The notes beneath the pieces were generated by a model. It was given only the letters and a program-made list of their open reading frames with translations. It ran no database searches and was not told where the DNA came from. From the NCBI GenBank assembly GCA_041667045.1, contig JBAYFS010000160.1:1-5368 (forward strand): a DNA stretch of 5,368 nt, written 5' to 3'. The translations under genes and the position numbers were made by a program. Source of the DNA: JAQVSV01 sp041667045 (lineage in GTDB: Bacteria; Elusimicrobiota; Elusimicrobia; Elusimicrobiales; Elusimicrobiaceae). How positions within the stretch are numbered: position 1 is the first letter of the stretch; each line of letters opens with the position of its first letter. Below, in pieces: positions 1 through 5,368 of the stretch.

Positions 1-594
1 CCGTTCGCGCAGGGATATAAACTGCGCCGCGTATTCTTTTCTTTTTTCTGGGAAAAGAGCTGCGTTGGCTAGCGCCGCGTTTTCCATATACATCAGCGCC
101 AAAGCTTCCGCGTCAAGGCGGTCAGGACCGACGGCGATGGGCTGCGCGCCGAAAGAAAACTTTTTTTCGTATTCCAGAAACAGATTTTCAGCGAGGACGC
201 CAAGCGCGTCCGGGTCCGCCGCGTCGCCCGTTATGCGCAACGCGTTCACGCGTGTTCCGGCAAGCGGCATGTCCGGATAAAAGGCGGTTTTTGTCAGGCC
301 GGTCCCGGCTTTAAGGTAAACGGGAAACCCGTAATTGCCGTCCAGTCTGGAAAAATCCGCGGACAAATTTGCCAGGACAGACGTTTTGCTTTTTTCCATG
401 ATCAGCAGAAGCGGCGGGGAAACGAGGGAAAATCCTTTCCATACCCGTTCGGACGGTGATTTCTGCTTTTTTTCAAAATCCGCTATGCGCGCGAGCAGAC
501 GACTGTCCTGCGCGGTCAGCCGCGCGGAGCCGCCCAGCGCCATTGCCGGGCAGAGCAGAAGAAAGAAAAGGAATCGCCAATGCATTGTTTTCAT
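1..594 (-). CDS. Exported protein of unknown function (C-terminus beyond left edge)
   Basis: The minus strand is open without a stop for 198 codons from the ATG at 594 to the window edge, so the gene is partial at its 3' end. Residues 1-24 look like a Sec signal peptide: MKTMHWR supplies the positive n-region, FLFFLLLCPAMAL the hydrophobic core, and AMA (17-19) or GSA (22-24) a signal peptidase I site. The cysteine at 15 is preceded by LLL, which does not fit a lipobox, so a soluble exported or periplasmic protein is more likely than a lipoprotein. The visible mature part has mixed charge, with no transmembrane segment or repeat that I recognise, and I cannot assign it to a family. An in-frame TAG at 613-615 limits the start to the ATG at 594 or the one at 585. 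A GAAGTGA (complement of 599-605) four bases upstream of 594 favours that one. It is divergent from the CheA-like kinase gene, 69 bases away, so a shared control region or joint function is possible but unproven. Confidence 0.8.
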   Translation of the reverse strand, partial: MKTMHWRFLFFLLLCPAMALGGSARLTAQDSRLLARIADFEKKQKSPSERVWKGFSLVSPPLLLIMEKSKTSVLANLSADFSRLDGNYGFPVYLKAGTGLTKTAFYPDMPLAGTRVNALRITGDAADPDALGVLAENLFLEYEKKFSFGAQPIAVGPDRLDAEALALMYMENAALANAALFPEKRKEYAAQFISLRER

Positions 595-614
595 TTTATC
601 ACTTCGCGGGAGCT

Positions 615-632
615 ATGCCACGGGCATTTTTT
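615..632 (+). terminator. Small hairpin with T-run, possible weak terminator
   Basis: ATGCC (615-619) and GGCAT (623-627) can form a 5-bp stem with a 3-base loop, and the T-run continues through 632. Read on the plus strand this has the shape of a minimal intrinsic terminator. No plus-strand gene ends upstream, so it could block antisense transcription coming out of the 1-594 gene, or it may be chance. On the minus strand the same hairpin would lie in the 5' leader of the exported-protein gene. The stem is short, so the call is weak. Confidence 0.2.
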
Positions 633-657
633 CAGCATCGCGCCTATATGGTAATAT
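629..657 (+). promoter_or_regulatory. Candidate promoter of the CheA-like gene, with palindrome GTAATATTAC
   Basis: TTTTCA (629-634, four of six matches to TTGACA) lies 17 bases before TAATAT (652-657, four of six matches to TATAAT). The -10 hexamer sits inside the perfect 10-base palindrome GTAATATTAC (651-660). Transcription starting about seven bases after the hexamer would begin at or next to the ATG at 664, so the mRNA would be leaderless or nearly so. That fits the absence of any purine-rich ribosome binding site here. The palindrome could instead be an operator. Confidence 0.35.
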
Positions 658-663
658 TACAGT

Positions 664-2079
664 ATGGCAAACGGTTCAGATAACGCTCCCGAATCCGGGA
701 AAAGAGCGCCACTGGCGGAATTCATTTCTGAGGCGGATGTTTATCTTAAAATACTAAGCGAGAAACTTCTCGCCGCCGAAAGCGCGGCGAAAAAAGGCGA
801 TACGTTTCCAGAAAAGGATTTAAAGGAAATGTTCCGCGCCGCCCATAATATCAAAAGCCTGGCGTCCTTCCTTTCGTTGAAAGACATTGCGGGCATAACG
901 CATGAAATGGAAACAGCGCTTTCCAGACTGCGCAGGCGCGAAATAGCGTTTTCCGGCAGGGTTGTGGATATTCTGCTGGAGGTTTTCGATTTTCTCGAAA
1001 AGGAATTTAAAAGCCTGCGTGAAACGTCAAAGGAAATAACCGGCGCGGATGGTGCGGTGGAAAAAATTCACGCCGCGGTTTCCAGGGAAATAGCCGGCGC
1101 GCGGAAATGCGAGCCGGAACCGAAAACCGAACTTCCCGCGCCCGAGCTCGTGAAAATGGATGAACTGGCCCGGCTGTCCGGGGAACTGGCCCTATTGGAA
1201 AATAAAATTTCCGGCCTTGCCGCACGGCTGGAGAAAGAGATATCCGCGCGGGACGAAAAAGCGGATGCGCTGCTGTTTCTCAAGTCTTTTTGCGAAGCCG
1301 CGCGCGGCGAGGTTCAGGCCTTCCGCAAAGAACGGCCCGATGCGGAGCAGGCCATGAAAAAAATCGTCTCGCTTCTGTCGGCTATTGACCGGCAGTCTGA
1401 CAAACTGGGCGCGTTTCACAACGATAACCTGACAGCCGCCTCCGGCGAACTTAACGATTTTCTGCACGCCTTTAAAATAGTTTCCGTGGATATTTCGGCC
1501 TGCGTCGCGCAAGGGCGTATGGTTTCCGCCGAACGGCTGCTGGCGGGGTTTAAACGCGCGGTCCGCGATATCGGCAAAAAACTCTCAAAGGAAGCGGTTT
1601 TGGAAATAACCGCGCAAGGCGTGGAAATTGATAAGGAAATCGCGAACGCCCTGCGCACCCCCCTGCTTCACCTTATCCGCAACGCCATTGACCACGGGCT
1701 GGAAGAGCCGCAGTGCCGCAGTGCCGCGGGCAAAGCCCCGCAGGGCACGATTGCACTTTCCGCGAAGCGGGAATCCGGTTTCCTTGTGCTGGCAGTTAAA
1801 GACGACGGGCGCGGCATGGATCCGGAAAAAATCGCCGTAGCCGCCGTTAAAAAAGGATTATGCTCCGCCGCCCAGGCCGGCGGTCTTGACGCGGACGGCA
1901 AACTGAAACTCATTTTCCTGCACGGTTTTTCCACGGCGGAACAAATCACCGGCCTGTCGGGCCGCGGTGTCGGCATGGACGCCGTTGCCGAAGCGGTTAA
2001 CGCTCTCGTCGGCGTTATCGATATCAAAACCGAGCCGGGCCGCGGAACCGCCTTCATAATCAAAATCCCTGACGCCTGA
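664..2079 (+). CDS. CheA-type histidine kinase lacking the CheW-like domain
   Basis: This 471-residue protein is predicted to be a cytoplasmic ATP-dependent histidine autokinase that passes phosphate to a response regulator. No signal peptide or membrane segment is seen. Residues about 15-145 form an Hpt/P1 helical domain with the likely phospho-acceptor His61 in AAHNIKS; the usual glycine after the lysine is serine. Residues about 162-285 correspond to the P3 dimerisation region (MDELARLSGELALLENKI), but it is roughly twice the usual length. Residues about 285-471 are the ATPase (P4): N box HLIRNAIDHGLE (336-347), G1 box DDGRGMD (380-386), F box around HGFSTAEQ (420-427), G2 box GRGVGMD (433-439) and GRGTAF (459-464). 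The protein stops right after P4, with no P5/CheW-like domain, and P2 is also absent. An in-frame TAA at 652-654 makes the ATG at 664 the first possible start. No cheW, cheY or receptor gene is adjacent, so a role in chemotaxis cannot be assumed. Confidence 0.9.
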   Translation: MANGSDNAPESGKRAPLAEFISEADVYLKILSEKLLAAESAAKKGDTFPEKDLKEMFRAAHNIKSLASFLSLKDIAGITHEMETALSRLRRREIAFSGRVVDILLEVFDFLEKEFKSLRETSKEITGADGAVEKIHAAVSREIAGARKCEPEPKTELPAPELVKMDELARLSGELALLENKISGLAARLEKEISARDEKADALLFLKSFCEAARGEVQAFRKERPDAEQAMKKIVSLLSAIDRQSDKLGAFHNDNLTAASGELNDFLHAFKIVSVDISACVAQGRMVSAERLLAGFKRAVRDIGKKLSKEAVLEITAQGVEIDKEIANALRTPLLHLIRNAIDHGLEEPQCRSAAGKAPQGTIALSAKRESGFLVLAVKDDGRGMDPEKIAVAAVKKGLCSAAQAGGLDADGKLKLIFLHGFSTAEQITGLSGRGVGMDAVAEAVNALVGVIDIKTEPGRGTAFIIKIPDA

Positions 2080-2082
2080 AAA

Positions 2083-2119
2083 CGGCGGGCGATTTGAAAC
2101 CGCCGCCCGATCTTTCTTT
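2083..2119 (+). terminator. Likely terminator of the CheA-like gene
   Basis: CGGCGG (2083-2088) pairs with CCGCCG (2100-2105) across an 11-base loop, starting four bases after the stop codon. The T-rich tract TCTTTCTTTA (2111-2120) follows a few bases later. An alternative pairing of CGGGCG (2086-2091) with CGCCCG (2104-2109) puts the stem directly against the T-rich tract. Either form could end plus-strand transcription. The T-run is interrupted, so efficiency is uncertain. Confidence 0.5.
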
Positions 2120-2120
2120 A

Positions 2121-2158
2121 TAAAACGCGGGGCCGCACCCTGTTCCGGCGCGGCCCCG
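2121..2158 (-). terminator. Intrinsic terminator of the flavodoxin-phosphoketolase operon
   Basis: CGGGGCCGC (2128-2136) and GCGGCCCCG (2150-2158) form a perfect 9-bp GC stem. Two further C-G pairs are possible inside, after one mismatch. Read on the minus strand, the stem lies about 22 bases after the phosphoketolase stop codon and is followed by CGTTTTA, giving a U-run in the RNA. On the plus strand no T-run follows the stem, so it mainly serves the minus-strand operon. Confidence 0.75.
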
Positions 2159-2180
2159 AACTGTTCGCTGGTTAATTATT

Positions 2181-4565
2181 TCAATACGGCCATTTCCAGT
2201 TTTTAATTTCCGGCATATCGTCGCCAACTTTAGTGATATATTCCTTGTGCTCAACCAGTTTGTCGCGCAGGTATTGTTTCAGATACGCCGCGTTCGGGCC
2301 CGCTTTCGCGACCCGGTCCAGCACATCGGACGCGAGGTGGAAGCGGTCAATGTCGTTAAGCACAGCCATGTCGAACGGCGTGGTTGTGGTGCCTTCCTCT
2401 TTGTAGCCGCGGACGTGGATGTTTTTATGGTTGGTCCTGCGGTAAGTCAGACGGTGGATGAGCCAGGGATAGCCGTGGAAAGCGAAAATAACCGGCTTGT
2501 CCGAAGTGAACATGAGGTCGAAATCTTTGTCCGGCAGACCGTGCGGATGCTCGCTCGCCGGCTGAAGCGTCATAAGATCCACGACGTTAACCACCCGTAT
2601 TTTAAGCTCCGGCAGGTTATGTCTTAAAATATCAACCGCGGCCAGCGTTTCCAAAGACGGCACGTCGCCGGCGCAGGCCATTACCACGTCCGGCTCAAAA
2701 CCCTTGTCGTTGCCAGCCCATTCCCAGATTCCGATTCCGGCGGTGCAGTGTTTGACGGCGGAGTCCATGTCCATGTACTGCAGAGACGGCTGTTTGCCCG
2801 CCACGATGATGTTGATATAGTGGCGGCTTCTCAGACAGTGGTCCGTAACCGAGAGCAGGGTGTTGGCGTCCGGCGGGAGATAGATTCTGATAATATCGGC
2901 TTTTTTGTTCGCGGCGTGGTCCAGAAACCCCGGGTCCTGATGCGAAAAACCGTTGTGGTCCTGACGCCACACGTGCGAGGTCAGCAGATAATTAAACGAA
3001 GCTATCGGCCTTCGCCACGGAATGCGTTTGGTGGTTTTAAGCCATTTTGCGTGCTGGTTGAACATGGAATCTATAATGTGAATAAACGCTTCGTAGCAGG
3101 AAAACAGGCCGTGCCGCCCGGTGAGCAGATAACCTTCCAGCCAGCCCTGGCAGAGATGTTCGCTGAGCACTTCCATGACGCGCCCGTCTTTCGCCAGATG
3201 GTCGTCGTAGGAATGGATTTCCTGCTCCCAGGTCCGGTTGGTCACGTCGAAAAGGGAACCCAGCCGGTTTGAGGCGGTCTCGTCCGGCCCCATAACGCGG
3301 AAATTGCGCGTTTCCAGATTAAGCTTCATTACATCGCGCAGGAATTTCCCCATCACGCGGGTGGCTTCTTCCGTGGTGGTGCCGGGTTTGGGAACCGGTA
3401 CCGCGTAAGCCCGGAAATCCGGCATTTTAAGGTCGCGCAGAAGCTTGCCGCCGTTTGCGTGCGGGTTTGCGCTCATGCGCTTTTCGCCGCGCGGGGCGAG
3501 GTCGGTGTAATAGGAAAGGGGTTTGCCGTTTTTGTCGAAAAGTTCTTCCGGTTTGTAGCTTTTCATCCACTTTTCGAGAATTTTTATATGGGCGGGTTTT
3601 TCTCGCATTTCCGCCAGAGGAACCTGATGGGAACGCCAGGAATCTTCAGTCCGGAGCCCGTCAATTTCCTTCGGGCAGGTCCAGCCCTTGGGTGTGCGCA
3701 TGATTATCATGGGCCACACGGGGCGGGCCTTGTCGCCGCCTTTGCGGGCTTTTTCCTGAATGGCGCGGATTGCGAAAAACGCTTTATCCATGGCGCCGGC
3801 CATAAGCTGATGCATTTCTTCCGGTTCATGCCCTTCAACGAAGATGGGGTTATACCCGTAGCCTTCGAAAAGCGATTTCAGTTCTTCATGCGGCATTCTG
3901 GCAAGCACCGTCGGATTTGCTATCTTGTACCCGTTCAGATGCAGTATGGGAAGCACCGCGCCGTCCGTAACAGGATTAAGGAATTTATTTGAATGCCAGC
4001 TGGCGGCAAGGGGACCGGTTTCTGCTTCCCCGTCGCCCACTATGCAGGCGGCAATCAGGCCGGGATTGTCGTACGCCGCGCCGTAGGCGTGGCAGAGCGC
4101 GTAACCCAGTTCCCCGCCTTCATGTATGGAGCCGGGTGTTTCCGGAGCCACATGGCTTGGTATGCCGCCGGGAAAAGAAAACTGTTTAAACAGCCTGCCC
4201 ATTCCTTCCTCGTCAGTGGAAATGTTCGGGTAAACTTCGCTGTAAGTCCCTTCAAGCCAGACATTGGCCACAATGCCGGGTCCGCCGTGGCCCGGTCCGA
4301 TAATGTAAATCATGTCGAGATTATCGCGTTTTATTATGCGGTTTAAGTGAACATAAAGGAAGTTTAAACCCGGCGTCGTGCCCCAGTGGCCCAGCAGGCG
4401 CGGTTTGATGTGGTCGAGAGTGAGCGGTTTTTTGAGAAGCGGATTATCGAGCAGATAAATCTGTCCGACCGACAGGTAATTCGCCGCTCGCCAGTAAGCG
4501 TTTATTTTATTCAGTTCTTCTTTGCTTAAGGTAGCGGTTGCTTTTTTTGCTTTTGTAATCTGCAT
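2181..4565 (-). CDS. xfp: Phosphoketolase (xylulose 5-phosphate / fructose 6-phosphate)
   Basis: This thiamine-diphosphate enzyme cleaves xylulose 5-phosphate, and in many members also fructose 6-phosphate, with phosphate to give acetyl phosphate plus glyceraldehyde 3-phosphate or erythrose 4-phosphate. It acts in the cytoplasm. At 794 residues it has the usual family length and looks intact. Seen in order: YWRAANYLSVGQIYL (24-38), LGHWGTTPGLNF (58-69, His60), GPGHGGPG (90-97, His93), SHVAPETPGSIHEGGELGYA (137-156), the cofactor/Mg motif GDGEAETGP (177-185), LHLNGYKIANPT (208-219), PKGWTCPKE (292-300), HQVPL (313-317), PDETASNRL (427-435), GWLEGYLLTGRHG (474-486), WRQDHNGFSHQDPG (533-546, His537 and His542), PPDANTLL (564-571), HPHGL (673-677), and near the C-terminus RRTNHKNIHVRGY and GTTTTPFDM. 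Substrate preference cannot be read from sequence by eye. It is the second gene after the flavodoxin-like gene with a 14-base gap, and is followed by a strong terminator. No acetate kinase or phosphotransacetylase gene is visible here. Confidence 0.98.
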   Translation of the reverse strand: MQITKAKKATATLSKEELNKINAYWRAANYLSVGQIYLLDNPLLKKPLTLDHIKPRLLGHWGTTPGLNFLYVHLNRIIKRDNLDMIYIIGPGHGGPGIVANVWLEGTYSEVYPNISTDEEGMGRLFKQFSFPGGIPSHVAPETPGSIHEGGELGYALCHAYGAAYDNPGLIAACIVGDGEAETGPLAASWHSNKFLNPVTDGAVLPILHLNGYKIANPTVLARMPHEELKSLFEGYGYNPIFVEGHEPEEMHQLMAGAMDKAFFAIRAIQEKARKGGDKARPVWPMIIMRTPKGWTCPKEIDGLRTEDSWRSHQVPLAEMREKPAHIKILEKWMKSYKPEELFDKNGKPLSYYTDLAPRGEKRMSANPHANGGKLLRDLKMPDFRAYAVPVPKPGTTTEEATRVMGKFLRDVMKLNLETRNFRVMGPDETASNRLGSLFDVTNRTWEQEIHSYDDHLAKDGRVMEVLSEHLCQGWLEGYLLTGRHGLFSCYEAFIHIIDSMFNQHAKWLKTTKRIPWRRPIASFNYLLTSHVWRQDHNGFSHQDPGFLDHAANKKADIIRIYLPPDANTLLSVTDHCLRSRHYINIIVAGKQPSLQYMDMDSAVKHCTAGIGIWEWAGNDKGFEPDVVMACAGDVPSLETLAAVDILRHNLPELKIRVVNVVDLMTLQPASEHPHGLPDKDFDLMFTSDKPVIFAFHGYPWLIHRLTYRRTNHKNIHVRGYKEEGTTTTPFDMAVLNDIDRFHLASDVLDRVAKAGPNAAYLKQYLRDKLVEHKEYITKVGDDMPEIKNWKWPY

Positions 4566-4569
4566 GCTT

Positions 4570-4575
4570 CCCCCT
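4570..4575 (-). promoter_or_regulatory. Ribosome binding site of xfp
   Basis: On the minus strand AGGGGG ends four bases before the ATG at 4565. It lies in the 14-base gap after the flavodoxin-like stop codon. It supports this start and suggests that xfp is translated independently on a shared transcript. Confidence 0.7.
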
Positions 4576-4579
4576 GGGG

Positions 4580-5068
4580 TTACTGCGATTTTTCTATGCC
4601 TTTCGCGAAATTCTCGAGTTTCTGCGCGTATATTACCGGGTTCTTCAGTTCATTGTCAAAAAAACTGATGGTGCGCGCCGCGGTTTTCCCGGAAACGGTT
4701 TCCATTTCCCGAAACGCGTTCTCCGGATTGCAGCCGGCGCATACTGTGAAAAAAGCCACATTCGGCAGACTGTCTTTCTGGCTCGCCAGATAGGTCCGCG
4801 CGGCGGGAGTGATATTGCCGCCCCAGATGGGAGTGCCCACGATCACCAGTCTATAGTTTTTCGCGTTTTTATCAACGGGCCCTATTTCCGTCAGACGCTG
4901 TTTGATGGCGTCCCTGCCGGCCAGGAACCAGTTGAGGAGTCCTCTCCTGTTTTTAAGGTCGGTTATTTCCGAGCAGTCCGCGTCAAGACGCGCCGCCAAA
5001 GCCATGGCGATTTGCCTTGCATGTCCGGTGCGAGAATAATACGTTATGAGAATTTCCGCCTGTTCCAT
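4580..5068 (-). CDS. Flavodoxin-like FMN protein
   Basis: This 162-residue cytoplasmic protein has the flavodoxin fold pattern. A first beta strand EILITYYS (4-11) is followed by the FMN phosphate loop SRTGHARQIA (12-21). A central strand RLVIVGTPIWGGNITPAART (73-92) contains the aromatic loop that usually contacts the flavin ring. A later strand VAFFTVCAGC (104-113) resembles the third flavin-binding loop. It most resembles stand-alone flavodoxin family proteins that carry electrons or act as small FMN-dependent oxidoreductases; the partner is unknown. Two nearby cysteines (110 and 113) in CAGC look like a CxxC pair, though whether they do redox work is unknown. It is the first gene of an operon with xfp. 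The start at 5068 is backed by a G-rich ribosome binding site and an extended -10 promoter. A physical or metabolic link with phosphoketolase is inferred from the shared operon only. Confidence 0.88.
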   Translation of the reverse strand: MEQAEILITYYSRTGHARQIAMALAARLDADCSEITDLKNRRGLLNWFLAGRDAIKQRLTEIGPVDKNAKNYRLVIVGTPIWGGNITPAARTYLASQKDSLPNVAFFTVCAGCNPENAFREMETVSGKTAARTISFFDNELKNPVIYAQKLENFAKGIEKSQ

Positions 5069-5073
5069 TCAAT

Positions 5074-5080
5074 CCCCCCC
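5074..5080 (-). promoter_or_regulatory. G7 ribosome binding site of the flavodoxin-like gene
   Basis: A run of seven G on the minus strand, preceded by TTA, ends five bases before the ATG at 5068. It is the only purine-rich element before that start. An uninterrupted G7 tract is unusual for a ribosome binding site and could vary in length by slippage. Confidence 0.6.
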
Positions 5081-5095
5081 TAACGCTACAATTTA

Positions 5096-5104
5096 ATTAT
5101 AACA
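5096..5104 (-). promoter_or_regulatory. Extended -10 promoter of the flavodoxin-xfp operon
   Basis: The minus strand reads TGTTATAAT, a perfect extended -10 element (TGnTATAAT). The -35 position holds only a poor match (TGTCCA, three of six to TTGACA, with a 17-base spacer), which is acceptable for an extended -10 promoter. Transcription would begin near 5089, giving a leader of about 20 bases that includes the G7 ribosome binding site. Confidence 0.65.
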
Positions 5105-5118
5105 AAGGCCGGGTGATA

Positions 5119-5148
5119 TGGACAGCGGTCCTCCTTAAAAAGTAATAT
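5119..5148 (+). promoter_or_regulatory. Candidate promoter of the Mur ligase gene
   Basis: TGGACA (5119-5124, five of six matches to TTGACA) lies 18 bases before TAATAT (5143-5148, four of six matches to TATAAT). The hexamer is part of GTAATATTA (5142-5150), the same 9-mer found before the CheA-like gene. The start of transcription would fall near 5155, leaving a leader of only about 14 bases. The -35 box overlaps a short inverted repeat, GGAC (5120-5123) and GTCC (5128-5131). Confidence 0.4.
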
Positions 5149-5168
5149 TAGAAAGTAACCTAACTGTT

Positions 5169-5368
5169 ATGTTGCTTTCTGAAATTATCAAAACATCGGA
5201 TGTTGAACCTCCCGCTCAGGATATTGAGATAACCGCCCTCTCTCTCGATTCCAGACAGGTGAAGCCGGGCTGCCTGTTTTTTGCCGTTAAAGGCGCGAAG
5301 TCGGACGGGCACGGTTTTATTGAAACGGCGGTTAAAAACGGCGCGGTCGCCGTGGCGGGAACCGAAAA
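5169..5368 (+). CDS. murE: Mur ligase N-terminus, probably MurE (C-terminus beyond right edge)
   Basis: Only the first 66 codons are present. They match the N-terminal domain of Mur ligases, which binds the UDP-MurNAc-peptide: LSLDSRQVKPGCLFFAVKG (25-43), then DGHGFIETAVKNGAVAVAG (46-64). MurE adds the third amino acid, usually meso-diaminopimelate or lysine, to UDP-MurNAc-L-Ala-D-Glu in the cytoplasm during peptidoglycan synthesis. The LDSR motif starting near residue 27 and the short lead-in resemble MurE more than MurF, but the ATP-binding and substrate-specificity regions lie outside the window, so MurF is not excluded. An in-frame TAA at 5136-5138 with no ATG, GTG or TTG between makes the ATG at 5169 the first start. 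No good ribosome binding site is seen (AGAAAG is weak and about 13 bases away). The gene has its own promoter region shared divergently with the flavodoxin-xfp operon. Confidence 0.82.
   Translation, partial: MLLSEIIKTSDVEPPAQDIEITALSLDSRQVKPGCLFFAVKGAKSDGHGFIETAVKNGAVAVAGTE

Noticed and set aside
335..757. Plus-strand open frame of 140 codons (and a 75-codon frame at 456-683)
   Set aside because: They overlap the exported-protein gene on the opposite strand and the start of the kinase gene, have no domain-like composition, and are rich in Ser, Arg and Ala as expected of shadow frames in GC-rich DNA.
1668..2063. Minus-strand open frame of 131 codons antisense to the kinase ATPase region
   Set aside because: The opposite strand carries all the conserved N, G1, F and G2 boxes, and the frame is Pro/Ser/Arg-rich shadow sequence.
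2080..2180. Possible remnant of a CheW-like P5 domain after the kinase stop codon
   Set aside because: The stretch is only about 100 bases, consists of two terminator-like hairpins, and shows no CheW-like coding pattern in any frame.
2748..4346. Plus-strand open frames antisense to xfp (about 174, 177 and 117 codons)
   Set aside because: The minus strand here encodes a fully conserved phosphoketolase. The antisense frames lack recognisable domains, promoters and ribosome binding sites.
4570..4579. CCCCCTGGGG symmetric element between the flavodoxin-like gene and xfp, as an operator or hairpin
   Set aside because: The arms are separated by a single base, so no hairpin can form. The G-run is fully explained as the xfp ribosome binding site.
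1..5368. CRISPR array, tRNA, rRNA, insertion sequence or prophage attachment site
   Set aside because: No spaced direct repeats, cloverleaf-like sequence, transposase reading frame or terminal inverted repeats were found on reading both strands.

Overview
This window comes from a bacterium with a moderately high GC content (a bit over half by eye), tight gene packing and a peptidoglycan cell wall (the start of a Mur ligase gene is present). The encoded proteins suggest a fermentative or facultative anaerobic metabolism, because a phosphoketolase is paired with a flavodoxin-like protein. I cannot place the lineage from sequence alone. An uncultured phylum-level group such as Elusimicrobiota is only a guess.

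Layout, left to right. (1) Positions 1-594, minus strand: the N-terminal 198 residues of an exported protein of unknown function, running off the left edge. (2) Positions 664-2079, plus strand, divergent from it: a stand-alone CheA-type histidine kinase with Hpt (P1), dimerisation and ATPase (P4) regions, but no C-terminal CheW-like P5 domain. (3) Positions 2080-2180: a convergent intergenic region with two GC-rich hairpins, one suited to each strand. (4) Positions 2181-5068, minus strand: a two-gene operon transcribed right to left, a flavodoxin-like gene (4580-5068) followed 14 bases later by a complete phosphoketolase gene (2181-4565). (5) Positions 5069-5168: a divergent promoter region. 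(6) Positions 5169-5368, plus strand: the first 66 codons of a Mur ligase, most likely murE, running off the right edge.

How the genes may work together. The phosphoketolase would make acetyl phosphate from sugar phosphates, and the flavodoxin-like protein could serve as an FMN redox carrier or quinone/flavin oxidoreductase in the same cells. Their shared transcript is the best-supported functional link. The kinase has no chemotaxis genes beside it. Its only close partner is the divergent exported protein, with 69 bases between their start codons. No RNA genes, CRISPR arrays, insertion sequences or attachment sites were seen, and no gene-free stretch exceeds about 100 bases.

The least ordinary items are the truncated-by-design CheA-like kinase with an enlarged middle region, and a GTAATATTA element just before the start codons of the kinase and murE. 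Both of those genes lack a recognisable ribosome binding site, whereas the flavodoxin/phosphoketolase operon has G-rich ones.
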